Source: an uncultured Ruminococcus sp. (lineage in GTDB: Bacteria > Bacillota > Clostridia > Oscillospirales > Ruminococcaceae). From it: a DNA stretch of 64,000 nucleotides. Positions 18,728 through 29,000 of the stretch are shown one piece after another (positions within the stretch are counted from its first letter, which is position 1; the number at the start of each line of letters is the position of its first letter). Under the pieces are notes generated by a model. It did not search any database. It was not told the DNA's origin and was given only the letters and a program-made list of their open reading frames with translations. The translations under genes and the position numbers were made by a program. The stretch spans positions 23,611 to 87,610 of the forward strand of contig CACWPL010000009.1 of the NCBI GenBank assembly GCA_902762785.1, given 5' to 3'.

Positions 18728-19039
18728 ATGCCGTCTTCCAAAGGCTATCTCGACTTCATCCTCGACCAGCTCTCCCAGGCAGAGGACATCTCCCATCGCA
18801 CGATGATGGGCGAATACATCCTCTACTGCAAGGGCAAGGTCTTCGGCGGGATCTATGACGACCGATTCCTCGTCAAGCCCGTGAAGGCCGCCAAGGCGCT
18901 CCTGCCGGATGCCCCGCTCGAGCTGCCGTATGAGGGCGCCAAGCCCATGCTCCTCGTGGATAATGTCGAGGACAAGGCCTTTCTCGCCCGCCTCGTCGCC
19001 GCGATGGAGCCGGAGCTGCCGGCGCCGAAGAAGCGGTGA
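18728..19039 (+). CDS. TfoX/Sxy N-terminal domain protein
   Basis: A 103-residue protein consisting only of the TfoX N-terminal domain: RTMMGEYILYCKGKVFGGIYDDRFLVKPV, then GAKPMLLVDNVEDKAFLARLVAAM. In Proteobacteria TfoX controls competence. The stand-alone N-terminal domains common in Firmicutes have no established role. AAGGAGG lies 7 nt before the ATG. Confidence 0.88.
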   Translation: MPSSKGYLDFILDQLSQAEDISHRTMMGEYILYCKGKVFGGIYDDRFLVKPVKAAKALLPDAPLELPYEGAKPMLLVDNVEDKAFLARLVAAMEPELPAPKKR

Positions 19040-19113
19040 GCCGCAGGCCTGTAAGTAAAGAACGCCCGCACTAAGGAGGGAACGCGATAAATCGAATTTT
19101 AGAGGAGTAGATC

Positions 19114-19395
19114 ATGAATAATTTTCAAGTTGATTTTTTGAGGGCTATAAAAGATATTCAAGAGGACAGTGTAGGTATTGCTATGTGCGATAATACCGAA
19201 GCCAAGTCCAAAGAAGAAACACTATATTCTATAACTTACGACGTAATTTATCGTATTATGGAGTTATTAGACGGGTATGGAGACGACAAAGTCGGAAAAA
19301 TCGATATTGTGAAAAGGAGTACAGGAGAATCATTAAAGGAAAACCCGAACATTGAACTTCATGATAGAATTGTTGAATATATAAAAGAGTTATAA
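19114..19395 (+). CDS. Small AT-rich hypothetical protein
   Basis: A 93-residue acidic protein with no family I recognise (MNNFQVDFLRAIKDIQED...IVEYIKEL), predicted alpha-helical, with no signal or membrane segment. The codon use is AT-rich, unlike the genes on both sides. It has its own GAGGAG ribosome site. Just upstream, at 19074-19080, lies an apparently unused AAGGAGG whose natural start codon is missing, as if a foreign piece had replaced the gene it served. The polypeptide size and position suggest a small orphan, possibly an immunity-type protein; this last point is speculation. Confidence 0.6.
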   Translation: MNNFQVDFLRAIKDIQEDSVGIAMCDNTEAKSKEETLYSITYDVIYRIMELLDGYGDDKVGKIDIVKRSTGESLKENPNIELHDRIVEYIKEL

Positions 19396-19432
19396 ATTCT
19401 GATCTATCTTAGCAACATAAATAAACACAATG

Positions 19433-19466
19433 CCCCGAAGCGTATTGAAACGCTTCGGGGTAAAAC
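19433..19466. terminator. Bidirectional terminator
   Basis: An 11-bp stem CCCCGAAGCGT / ACGCTTCGGGG with a 6-nt loop. On the minus strand it is followed by TTGTGTTTATTT, and on the plus strand by TAAAACTT. It separates the AT-rich small gene from the convergent phosphoesterase. Confidence 0.85.
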
Positions 19467-19512
19467 TTCTATATTGGCATCCGCATTATGGCAGAGCGGG
19501 CGTTTTTGTCGG

Positions 19513-20211
19513 TCAGACGCCGTATTTTCGCAGCTCCGTGTTCTTGATGGTCACGGGGAGGACGGCATCGAAGACAGCATAGAACTTCACGGGGACGTAC
19601 TTGTTCAAATGGCACTTGCCGAAGAACCACTTGCGGTAGATGCAGGCCTTCACGATGTCCTCGAAGAAGGTATGCACCTCGAGGCGCTCCCCGACGTCGA
19701 CGCCGAGGCAGTCCTTGAGGGAGGCGGGGGGCTCGTGGGTGAGGATGTAATCGACCTTGTTGCCGCGCGCCTCCAGGTGGTCGATGGCCGTCTGGATCTC
19801 CTGCTTGGTGGGACGCTCCTGCCGCCACCAGCTATCGAGCTCCATGCGGTACTCGAAGTCCTGGCTGTGGCCGCCGCCGAATGTGAAATAGGTGTTCTCC
19901 TCGATGGTGTAGATCTGGCCGCGCATCAGGTGGACGATGTTCCGCCCGACCCGATGGACGGGCGCACCGAACCGATCCTCCGTGGGGCAGCGCTCGAGCA
20001 TGTCGTAGTTCTCGTGGCATCCGTCCAGGAAGCAGATCTGATAGGGCAGCGCAGAGAGCTTTTTGAGCGTCTGCTGCTCGCGCCGGCTGTCGTCCCAAAG
20101 AAATCCGAAATCCCCGCAGATGATGAGCGTGTCCCCCGGCTTGACCACGCGCATCTGCTTGCTGCGGAAGCGGTCGAATTCGCCGTGGGTGTCGCCTGTG
20201 ATATAGACCAT
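19513..20211 (-). CDS. Calcineurin-like metallophosphoesterase
   Basis: A 232-residue protein with all di-metal motifs of the family: GDTHGE near residue 6, GDFGFLWD, GCHEN (the usual GNHE with Cys for Asn), the His of GGGHSQDFE, ILTHEPP, and a final His in GKCHLNKY. The last is the usual GHxH position with Lys-Cys changes. Predicted cytosolic. The substrate is unknown. AAGGAGG lies 7 nt upstream of the ATG, with its own promoter at 20275-20303. Confidence 0.88.
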   Translation of the reverse strand: MVYITGDTHGEFDRFRSKQMRVVKPGDTLIICGDFGFLWDDSRREQQTLKKLSALPYQICFLDGCHENYDMLERCPTEDRFGAPVHRVGRNIVHLMRGQIYTIEENTYFTFGGGHSQDFEYRMELDSWWRQERPTKQEIQTAIDHLEARGNKVDYILTHEPPASLKDCLGVDVGERLEVHTFFEDIVKACIYRKWFFGKCHLNKYVPVKFYAVFDAVLPVTIKNTELRKYGV

Positions 20212-20274
20212 GTGTTGCCTCCTTGTGCCGGGCGTTCCGTCTCTCTGGGCCGCGGCGGTATCTCTCTGTTATCT

Positions 20275-20303
20275 ATTATAGCATGATACCGATGGGATGT
20301 CAA
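20275..20303 (-). promoter_or_regulatory. Promoter of the phosphoesterase
   Basis: On the minus strand TTGACA (20303-20298), 17-bp spacer, TATAAT (20280-20275). It abuts the stop codon of the preceding large locus, and no terminator separates them. Confidence 0.85.
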
Positions 20304-20310
20304 GGCGGCA

Positions 20311-21789
20311 TCAATGGAAACGGCACTGGCACTTGCGGAAGTAGACCATGTCGTCCTCCTGCGTCAGGATCAAGTCGCTCCCCTGGACGTCGCGCGTGAG
20401 CGTGTCGCCAAAGAGGGCGTTCCAGGTGCCGTCGAGCCCCTTGTAGAGGTTCGGGAAACGGCGCTCCTCGGTCTCGCCGTTCAGGTCGATGAACTGGAGG
20501 AGCGAATAGTCTGCGCCGGTAAAGCCATTCTCCTCGGTGTAGCTCAGGTAGATGGTCAGGAAGCTGACGGTATCCGTGAGCTGATCGCCGTCACCGCTGC
20601 AAAGGCCAAGGTAGGTGTAGTAGAGGTCGCCGTCCTGCGCGACGCCGATGGACGCCTCGTCCACCTCGATCCCCGCATCCTGGAGCAGCACCGCGAAGCA
20701 GCGCCGCATGTAGGACACCGTATCGCTCGACTCAGCGCGCTGCGGCAGAGGTGCGGGCGCCGTCTCCAGCGTGACGGGGTCGATCGGGAAGGTACGGCTC
20801 TTGTCATTGCCATAGCCGAGCATGGCGCTGTTGACGAACAGGAGGCTGGGATTGATCTTGTTCCCGCGTGTCAGCGCGCAGATGTCCTCAAGGAGGACAT
20901 TGTCGAACGAGCGGTCCTCCAGGAGGCGCATCTCGATCGTATGCATGTTGAGATTCCCGTTGCGCCCGTGGATCGGCGATGTGTCGAAAGGCCAGATATA
21001 GTCCTGGAGGAGGTCTAGCATCTCGCTGCGCTCGAAGAGGAATCGGTCACTGACGGTCACATGAGATGCGGCATCGGTGCCCTCGGACGCAGCGGGGTCC
21101 GTCCCCCGCTGCGTCGTCTTGCGGGCCTTGAAGGCCTCCGCCGCGATCACGATGGGGTCGTCATAGACATGGCCGCTGAGGTAGACGAAGTTCAGGTCGC
21201 TCGGCAGGATGAGGACGGCCATCACCAGGATCGTCATCAGTGCCGTGACGCCCAGATGACGGCACTCCATCTGATCGACAGCCGTCTGCTCCGGGGGCTT
21301 GCCGGCGCTCAGATAGAGCCTGCGCCGATCGAGGAACAGCAAGAGATCGGAGACCGTCCCTGCCCACGCCGCGACCGACAGCACAGAAAGCGCGATATAG
21401 ACGACGTCCGTGAACGGATCCCAGAACGCGCCGCCCCAGAGGCGCGCCACGATCAGCAGCATGAACACCACATGGATCGAGAACCGCCAGTCCACCGTAT
21501 GCCGGAACACCGCGAGCAGGATCAGGAGGATGCACGCGATCATCAGCAGGACGGAGATCCAAACGCGCCCCCGATCCAAGCCAAAGAAGACGGCGCCGAA
21601 CACGACCGTCCACGCCATGAGCATGACATCATCGCGGACATAGCGATGGAAGCTCTCGATGCGGCGTTCACGGCTCCGCCAGAAGTACAGAATGATCCCG
21701 AGACCGACCGTCAGGATGACGGCCGGCCATAGGTATCGGAGATAGGTACTGTAATACCGCAGGACTGCGGCGATGAAGCTCTCTTTCAT
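20311..21789 (-). CDS. Polytopic membrane protein of unknown family (last gene of the SEDS/GTPase locus)
   Basis: A 492-residue protein with five or six predicted membrane helices in the first 200 residues. An approximately 290-residue soluble region follows, ending in a Cys/His tail (KCQCRFH). No family is recognised. The soluble part begins after VYLSGHVYDDP and is likely on one side as a folded beta-rich domain. The start at 21789 is preferred to 21798 because AAGGA lies 8 nt before it. It lies 15 nt downstream of the 623-residue gene, so it is very probably translated from the same transcript. Confidence 0.8.
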   Translation of the reverse strand: MKESFIAAVLRYYSTYLRYLWPAVILTVGLGIILYFWRSRERRIESFHRYVRDDVMLMAWTVVFGAVFFGLDRGRVWISVLLMIACILLILLAVFRHTVDWRFSIHVVFMLLIVARLWGGAFWDPFTDVVYIALSVLSVAAWAGTVSDLLLFLDRRRLYLSAGKPPEQTAVDQMECRHLGVTALMTILVMAVLILPSDLNFVYLSGHVYDDPIVIAAEAFKARKTTQRGTDPAASEGTDAASHVTVSDRFLFERSEMLDLLQDYIWPFDTSPIHGRNGNLNMHTIEMRLLEDRSFDNVLLEDICALTRGNKINPSLLFVNSAMLGYGNDKSRTFPIDPVTLETAPAPLPQRAESSDTVSYMRRCFAVLLQDAGIEVDEASIGVAQDGDLYYTYLGLCSGDGDQLTDTVSFLTIYLSYTEENGFTGADYSLLQFIDLNGETEERRFPNLYKGLDGTWNALFGDTLTRDVQGSDLILTQEDDMVYFRKCQCRFH

Positions 21790-21804
21790 TCGTATCATCC
21801 TTTT

Positions 21805-23676
21805 TTAGGTGGCCGCCTTGGGCTCATGCAGGCAGAAGAACAGCGCTGTCTTGACCCGGCGGTCGGTGTAAGGCGCGATCTCCATCGGCTCCGCGAGCAG
21901 ATAGCGGTTCGTCTCACCAAGGGTGGAGGTCACGGCACGCAGCTTCAGGTTGCGGATGAAGAAGCAATACTCCTGTGTGACCACATGCTCGTTGTCGAGC
22001 ACATTGTTGGCGTCGATGAGCGAGCGCAGGAAGCCGCGGAGAGTCTCGGGCGGCAAAGTCGTGCGGATGCGTCCGAGCGCCTCGGTGTTGTCGGTCTCAC
22101 AGAAGGCATGGAAGGTGCCGTTGTTGATATTGGTCAGGCTCTCGAGGATGTCGCAGAGCAGGATGTCCCAGTTGGAATGGACCATCGTGGTCAGCGAACG
22201 GGTCTTCCACTCCTCCTCCGGGAAGGCGGCCTTGTCATCGAAATAGCCCTGCGCCTGGAGGTAGTCATACTCTGCCTGCCCGCACTCACGGACGGTGTTG
22301 CCGAAGGACGTCAGGTCCTTGCCGCCCATCGTCAGCAGCATGTTCACAGATAGCGTCAGGTCATAGCGCTCATACTGCTCCTGGACATGGCGGCGGAAGT
22401 CCTCCGAAAAGGTCGGGCGCTGCACCTGGAGCATCGCATCGAGGGCATGGGTGGTGCCGAGCGAGTCGAGCGGGACGCAGTAGTTCTGGTAGAGGCTGCG
22501 GATGGAGCCGGTGTGGAGGTTCACGGCGATGCCGCTCTCATCGGAGAAGCAGCTTGCAAACACGCTCTGCGGGATCTCCGTGACGGAGGCGATGCAGATG
22601 TGGTACTTGTCACGGAACCAAGCGGCAACTGCGTCGTACCCTGTGGCATCGCCATACGGGAGCGTGCCGCCGAAGAGCTCGCCCATCATGTGCAGCTCAC
22701 CGTCCTCGCCCTGCACGGGGAGGCCCATGTAGAGCTCGGTGATGTTGAAGTAGGTCATCTCGGGGCCGTCGTCCTCAGAGGTGGCCTCGGTCGGCGTCTC
22801 GGTTTCATCGTCCTCGATCAGACCGCCGGTGGCGTTGTCCTCATAGAGCATCAGCACGGTGTTGTTGACGAGCGGGTCGAGGAACTGGCTGTCCTCATGC
22901 AGGAACGAGCCGTCCTCCTTGGTGATGACGATGAGATGCACCTGCGGGAGCTCCGGGTAGTAGACGAGCGTGTCGCTCTCGGTCTGGATGGAGGGGCAGG
23001 CGAGATGGCTCTCATCGTTCGCAGCGATGGCGCTCAGGTTCGCCGTCAGGTGCTCCAGCCGCTCGTTCTCCTCCGCATTGTAGCGCTTGTAGAACCAATC
23101 ACACATCGCCAGGAGGATGCCGATGCAGAACAGCGCGGCGATGACCACATTGAACTTGTTGTTGCCGACCGGCTTGATGACGACGCGGACGAGGCGGAGC
23201 ATGTTCGCGTCACCGTTGGCGATCTGGCAGCGGCATCCGAACCCCATGAGGCTCTGCACACGGATGGAGGTATTTGCGCCATCCATGATCGTGAGCGGCT
23301 CATGGGACTTGCGGGCCATGTAGATGCACGAGCTGTCGTCGGCGATCATCGTGTCGAGCGAGATCTCGCCGCAGTAGCCCTTCCCGGGCTGTTTGACGAG
23401 CTCGAACTCCCGGGGACGCCATCCCGCGAGCTGCACGCCCTTCTTCGGCACGAGCTCCACCTGCACGCGCATCACAGGGCGTGCCAGCCAAAAGCTGCAC
23501 ACCGACGTGCCCACAAGGATCAGATAGATGATGAACAGATACCTCGACTTTGCCAGCATGATACCTAGGATGATCGCCACGGCGAACACGATAAGGTAAC
23601 GGACGTGGGTGTTTTGCAGGGCGGCATTGAGGCGGTCGATGCCCTTGCCATTTGTTGTCTTGTGATCGTTCTCCAT
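21805..23676 (-). CDS. Membrane protein of unknown family with large soluble region
   Basis: A 623-residue protein. Two adjacent hydrophobic segments lie near residues 25-65 and a third near 175-195. Between them is a small beta-rich region of about 100 residues (including SCIYMARKSHEPLTIMDG), and a long acidic soluble C-terminal region follows, which includes an Asp/Glu-rich low-complexity linker (EDDETETPTEATSEDD). No enzymatic motif was found. AAGGAAGGG lies 4-6 nt before the ATG. Tight spacing on both sides (27 nt and 15 nt) puts it in the operon with the GTPase, PBP and SEDS genes. A role as membrane scaffold or sensor is inference. Confidence 0.8.
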   Translation of the reverse strand: MENDHKTTNGKGIDRLNAALQNTHVRYLIVFAVAIILGIMLAKSRYLFIIYLILVGTSVCSFWLARPVMRVQVELVPKKGVQLAGWRPREFELVKQPGKGYCGEISLDTMIADDSSCIYMARKSHEPLTIMDGANTSIRVQSLMGFGCRCQIANGDANMLRLVRVVIKPVGNNKFNVVIAALFCIGILLAMCDWFYKRYNAEENERLEHLTANLSAIAANDESHLACPSIQTESDTLVYYPELPQVHLIVITKEDGSFLHEDSQFLDPLVNNTVLMLYEDNATGGLIEDDETETPTEATSEDDGPEMTYFNITELYMGLPVQGEDGELHMMGELFGGTLPYGDATGYDAVAAWFRDKYHICIASVTEIPQSVFASCFSDESGIAVNLHTGSIRSLYQNYCVPLDSLGTTHALDAMLQVQRPTFSEDFRRHVQEQYERYDLTLSVNMLLTMGGKDLTSFGNTVRECGQAEYDYLQAQGYFDDKAAFPEEEWKTRSLTTMVHSNWDILLCDILESLTNINNGTFHAFCETDNTEALGRIRTTLPPETLRGFLRSLIDANNVLDNEHVVTQEYCFFIRNLKLRAVTSTLGETNRYLLAEPMEIAPYTDRRVKTALFFCLHEPKAAT

Positions 23677-23703
23677 GATACCCTTCCTTTCCGCAGCGGC
23701 CGA

Positions 23704-25974
23704 TCAGATGTCCTCTATGACGCTGCTGATATATTTTTTTAGGGATCTCGTGTAGAGGCGGCATTGCTCCTCGAGACAGGTACCGCAGATGAGCTGTTTG
23801 TACTGTGCAGCCTGCTCGGCGACAGCACGGCCGATCTCCGACTGCTCCTCCGGCCGGAGGCCACGCTCCTCACACAGGCGGGCGGTCAGTGTGGAGAGGA
23901 AGGTCTCCTCGTTCACGGCTCGGGCCGTCAGCTTGCGGAACAGCGGCGTGATGAAGCTCGGCTCGTCCTGCGCCTTTGCGATGGTCGCACGCACCTGTGG
24001 ATCGAGCTCGCTGCGTTCAAACATCCAAACGATGCTGCGCAGGTCCCGGAAGGAGAACGTGTCCTCCCAGAGGAGCGGCAGATACAGCAGATCATAGAAC
24101 TGCACGAGGTTAGAATAGGCGTTGTTCTTGCGGTCCGTGAACTCGAAACGGTACAGGAGCATGAAGAGCGTCGTCATCCCCGGGCTCGCGATGATGCTGC
24201 GGCAGATCATACGGAGCACCCGTCGAGAGAGCGGCGTGGCGCATCCGTTGTAGACCTCCAGCATCGAGCGCGCCGTGCGGCTCCGATCGGCTGCAAGCGA
24301 TTCGATGTCGCGCTCGAGCGAGGAGAGCGGCTGCTCTGCCTCTGCCATCAGGCGATCGAGCTGGATCCGCATACCGGTGTATTCGAGCAGGAGGTCGGTC
24401 AGGAGCTGCTGCTCGGCATAGGGCATCTCGCTCTGCTCGATGGCTGCACCGACAGCGGAGAGCATCGCGATATGCAGCGGGAAATACAGGTCCGCGAGGC
24501 TCGCACGTTCGACCAAACGGAGGATCTGCTCGAGCGTCAGTCCCTCATAGAGATAGTAGGGCGAGAAGAGCGAGAGACGCAGCGCATCCTGACAACCGAC
24601 CGCGAACGCCTCATAGACGCGCTCCTGGAACGGATAGCCGCACGCATCTGCGAACGCCTGCACCGCATCGAGCTCGCGCAGCAGCTCCGTGCTGCGCGCA
24701 TCTCCCCCTACACCGTCATATGCATGCATCGCGGCGATGAGGTCGTCGAGCATCGAGTCATAGAGCGCACGCAGCTGGTCGGCATCCTCACCGCTGATGT
24801 CGACGCAGCGGATGAACGCCTCCAAGCCGCCGCCCGTCATGCGGGCCACGGTCTCCTCGATCTCCTTGGCATCGCTGCACCCGCGGAGGCAGGAGAGACA
24901 GCGGGAGGAGTAGGCGCGCTTGTCCTTGGGGAGGATGCTCTCCTGGAGCGTCTGGAGGACGTCGAAGCACTCCCGCGGCGTGACATCGCCATTGAGCGGA
25001 TGCAGACGCTGGAACAGCATCCGATCGCCGAGCGCCTCGCGCAGCATGTCCCCCTGTGGGGTCAGAAGACGGTCGAGGAACTGGTCATAGCTCTCGAGCT
25101 TGCTGCGGAAGCTGGGATCGGCAGCGATGCTGTCCAGCTCCCTTTGCAGACCTTCCAGGACATCGCGGAGCATCGTGCTGCGCACGGTCTCACTGTCATC
25201 GCCCTCCAGGACGCTGACCTGTTCCCAGATCCGCAGGAGCTGGCTGACTCGCTGGCGCATGCTGGGCGCTTTCTCTTTCTCCTCCGTCAGCGGCGGGAGC
25301 GTCACACCGAAGGTGCGGTAGAAGAACGCTCTCAGAAACACGGGATACGCCTCGCGTGAAGCCTGGTGGAGGAGGCGCAGCATCGCGGGCGAGAAACCGT
25401 CGAAGGAAAAGCGATGGCGGCCGGTCCCGCTCGCGACCCTGCCGAATGTGAGCGCAGTGCCGTATCCGTTGATGAACACCACGCGGTCGGCGATGTCGGT
25501 CGGCAGGAGGCGATAGAGGAGGGTCAGGAACGCGCTCAGTGCGTTCTCCTCCGGCTTTTCCGGGAAGAGCGCCGACAGGTCGATCATGGCGACCGCCGTG
25601 CTGCGTCCCTGTACGGTGGAGACGATGTCCATCGCCAGATCCGCGAGCGTTCCCAAGAATGGATAGTCGATGGCGAGCTGATCGAGGTCGGATACGATGG
25701 TGCTATAGCATTTCGCCTCCACATAGCCTCTCGTATCATATTCGTGGGAGCGCTCCCAAACGACGAATTTGATCTCTTCACGAACGGTGTCATAATAATA
25801 GGCAAAGACGCCGTTGATCGAGTTGTCCTCGGGAAGGCCGAGCGCGCTGGGAGACTTGATCAGGCGCTCAGCCGGTGCGAGCGTCCTAGGATCGATCTCT
25901 GTGAGGATCTCATCCCCGTCCACCTCGAACCAGATATAGTCGAGTCTTCGTTTCGTATAATACCGATATACCAC
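23704..25974 (-). CDS. GTPase-associated protein (GAP1-like) candidate
   Basis: A 756-residue cytosolic protein, GTG start with AAGGAAGG at 6 nt. The N-terminal about 190 residues are alpha/beta, and around 165-190 a segment reads LLYRLLPTDIADRVVFINGYG. This resembles the LLxxLPxxxRxxLSFxT pattern of the middle domain of GTPase-associated protein 1, the partner of double-GTPases in the conflict systems described by comparative genomics. The remaining 550 residues are all-helical without recognised motifs. The gene directly follows a P-loop GTPase, which supports the assignment. Similarity is by eye and weak, so the family label is provisional. Confidence 0.5.
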   Translation of the reverse strand: MVYRYYTKRRLDYIWFEVDGDEILTEIDPRTLAPAERLIKSPSALGLPEDNSINGVFAYYYDTVREEIKFVVWERSHEYDTRGYVEAKCYSTIVSDLDQLAIDYPFLGTLADLAMDIVSTVQGRSTAVAMIDLSALFPEKPEENALSAFLTLLYRLLPTDIADRVVFINGYGTALTFGRVASGTGRHRFSFDGFSPAMLRLLHQASREAYPVFLRAFFYRTFGVTLPPLTEEKEKAPSMRQRVSQLLRIWEQVSVLEGDDSETVRSTMLRDVLEGLQRELDSIAADPSFRSKLESYDQFLDRLLTPQGDMLREALGDRMLFQRLHPLNGDVTPRECFDVLQTLQESILPKDKRAYSSRCLSCLRGCSDAKEIEETVARMTGGGLEAFIRCVDISGEDADQLRALYDSMLDDLIAAMHAYDGVGGDARSTELLRELDAVQAFADACGYPFQERVYEAFAVGCQDALRLSLFSPYYLYEGLTLEQILRLVERASLADLYFPLHIAMLSAVGAAIEQSEMPYAEQQLLTDLLLEYTGMRIQLDRLMAEAEQPLSSLERDIESLAADRSRTARSMLEVYNGCATPLSRRVLRMICRSIIASPGMTTLFMLLYRFEFTDRKNNAYSNLVQFYDLLYLPLLWEDTFSFRDLRSIVWMFERSELDPQVRATIAKAQDEPSFITPLFRKLTARAVNEETFLSTLTARLCEERGLRPEEQSEIGRAVAEQAAQYKQLICGTCLEEQCRLYTRSLKKYISSVIEDI

Positions 25975-26037
25975 GATGCACCTTCCTTTTATCGGTCGCC
26001 TGTGTCCCCCGCGGAGAGGGACACAGGTGCTCGGTCA

Positions 26038-29000
26038 TCAGCGTGCCGTCGGCAGCGCGAAGCGCGGCTTGTCGGAGGGCGGCTTCGGTCCATTGGGATC
26101 GCTGCCGCTCATTGCGGCAAGATCGTCGGGATCCGTGCCGCCCTTCCTGTCGGCGATGTCATCCTTCATTTTATCCTCTGCACCCCTGAGACTATCGTCA
26201 TAGAGATCGAGGCACTCCTCACTGATGCCCTTCTGGCTCCTGCGGCGCTCGATCAGCTGACGCATCCGCTGCCGGTCGGTCTCCATCATCGGGCTCGCGC
26301 CGAGCGGCGGGGTGAGCAGGCGGAGGAGATGGCCGAGCAGAGACTCTTCATCACCGCGCGGCGTTTTGAGCTCCAGACCCTTCTCGGGGTCACGGATCAG
26401 GTCCTTGAGCTTGCGTGCGCCTTCGACCGTCGTCAGATAGTCGCCCAGGTCGAGGTCATTCTGATCCGCGCCTGTCTTCAGAAAAGTATAGACGCTGCCG
26501 ATAAGCATGTCGTGTGCTTGACGAACGAAGTGGGGCGCGTAATGCGGTGCCTCGAGCAAATAGCCGCACTCATAGCACTTGGCCTCGATCATGGAGTAGC
26601 CGGTCGCCGAGCAGGCCGTGATGGTGAGCCAATACTTATTGGTCGGCACATTGTCGAGGCTCGCCGGGATACGAGACAGGAGCACGCGCAAACGGTCGCA
26701 GAAGACGAGGTAGTTGTCACACAGCACATCGAGTCCGTGCAGATACTTGAACGTTGCCTGGACAGCGATGTCTGTCGCGGCACTGTCGCGTCCTGCTGCC
26801 ACGAGGGAATCGCGGAGCGCATGATAGGGCATGGATCTGTCGAAGACCACCTTTTCCTTGAAGGTCGGGATGCTCTCCATCGCCTTCAGGATGCTTTCGG
26901 GGATGACCTCGGAGACAGGGCGCTCCATGAAAGGCTCCGACAGGGCATCCTTGAGGATGTCGAGCAGGTAGACCGTATGATTCATCGCGCCGAACATCGG
27001 GCGGGGCGGCGTCACCGACGCCGCGATCGACGACCATCTCTCATTGAGCGTCTCGATCCTCTTCCGAAGGAACACCGGAAAGGCATCGAGCTTGGTCAAG
27101 ATGATGTTGAGGCACAGATCATGCGTGTTCGGATCGTTATCCATCACCGTATCCTCCGTGATGACATGGAGGACGCTGTCCTCTCCCAGCGAGAAGGGAT
27201 CGTCGAGCATGCTGTGTACATAGAGGATGTGCGGATAATATGTCCAATTCTGAACAGAGAGGATGCCCTGCATATCGACGAGCGCCATCATCACCTTCTC
27301 GCTCTTGTTCACGATGATGTCTGCGCTCGAGATCTTGGTCGGGATGACCTCCGTGCCAGTGCCGTCCGGGTACTCACCATCCTCGATCCCTTTGGCCGCC
27401 ATCTGGTAATCAGCGATCTTCTCAGAGTCGCTGGAATAGGTATACTCGAAGGTGTTGATCTGGGAGGAGCCCTTCAGCACATTGTAGATCGAGCAGATCA
27501 GGACGGTCTTTCCGGCAGCAGAGTTGCCGAAGACGGGCGTCGTCAGGATGAGAGAGTAGCGGTAGAACCTGTCAGGGAGCGCTTGCAGGCAGTTCGGGCA
27601 GAGCTGCTTGAGGAAGGAGTTATGGATATAGAACTGACTGGGATCGGCCTTGACGGGCATTTTCTTGAACAGGTACAGCTTCTCCTCCTGCTCCATCTGC
27701 TTGACGCGGTCAGGATCGCCGCAGAGGTCCTCATTGAGAAGACGCAGCAGATGTGCCTGCTTTTTGCGTTCCGTGTCGACATACGCATGGGGCAGACCGT
27801 CATCACCGATCCATCCCATCGGGATGCGGATATACTGCTTGAGGTCCTCGATCCGCTTGTCCTTGGGGATCTGCTTGCGAGCGGTCTTATCTGCATTGAT
27901 CTCTGCACAGCGATGTACCATCTGGTAGATCTCCTGCTTGTCCTTATCGTCCGCATTCATGAACGAGTCGAGGGTCTTCACGAGCTGATCTGAGGTCTCC
28001 TTGATGACAGCCTCAGGACGGCAGTACGGCAGCAGCGCCGGGATCCCAAGATCTTGGACCTCGGTGCCGCAGCAGGGGCAGCGCATCCGGGTGAACTGGC
28101 TGAAGAGCTCGACCCTGACCTTGGCACGGATCTCGTTCTCGGCGAACTGGAAGCGAAGCGTCTCGCCAGTCGTATATCTGACAGGCTCAAGACGGGTCGT
28201 TCCCTTGAAGGCGAGATGATGGGATCTCTCGTCGTTCAGCTCCGAGCTGCTGGAACGCTTGAACCACGAATCGAACATCGAATCGGACCACTTTTTCAGC
28301 CTATCCAAGAGATCGGGATCCTCGACGAGACCGACACTGACGTTCAGATGTGTGATCGCAGATCCCTCTGTATCGAAGGTAAGCTGGATACAGAACTCGT
28401 TCTGCTCCGACTTCTTATATGCCGGTGAGAGCTGCTTCTTGCAGCGGACTTGTCCCTTGATGATGATCTTCTCCGCACTTGCAGGCTCCATGGTCCACTG
28501 GATGTCCTTCTCATCGATCAGCTCGTCCATGATCAGCTCGCTCTTCTTCTTGCGCTTGGATGGGCGATCATCCGAGGGATCCGCATCCTGGGAGTCATCC
28601 GGCGGGAAGCTGATGTGGAGGAAGAAGGATCGGAACTCCTCCGGGACTTGGAAGCTCTGGAGCTTCTCGGCCACGGTGCAGCGGAAGGTATTGGAGAAGC
28701 ACTGACGGTGGAGCTCCTGCTTCACCTTGTCGGTCAGCTCGAAGAGGTTCTGGGCGTGATAGCGCTCGACGCGAAAGCTGCTCGCCAGATCGTCTCTCTG
28801 ACCATCCCGTCCCCCGCTCCGTGCTGCCCTTGGCTCAGGCGCCGACGGCGGATACGGAACGGTGCTGCCGCCCATCTCTGTCTTCTCCTTGACACGATCC
28901 ATAAAAGACTTTGCCTGTGGCTTCTGGGCATCCCTTCGCTGCTCCTTCTGATCCTGGAGGGGAGCGTCGTTTCTTTTTCGCAGATTATCGTTCCACATCA

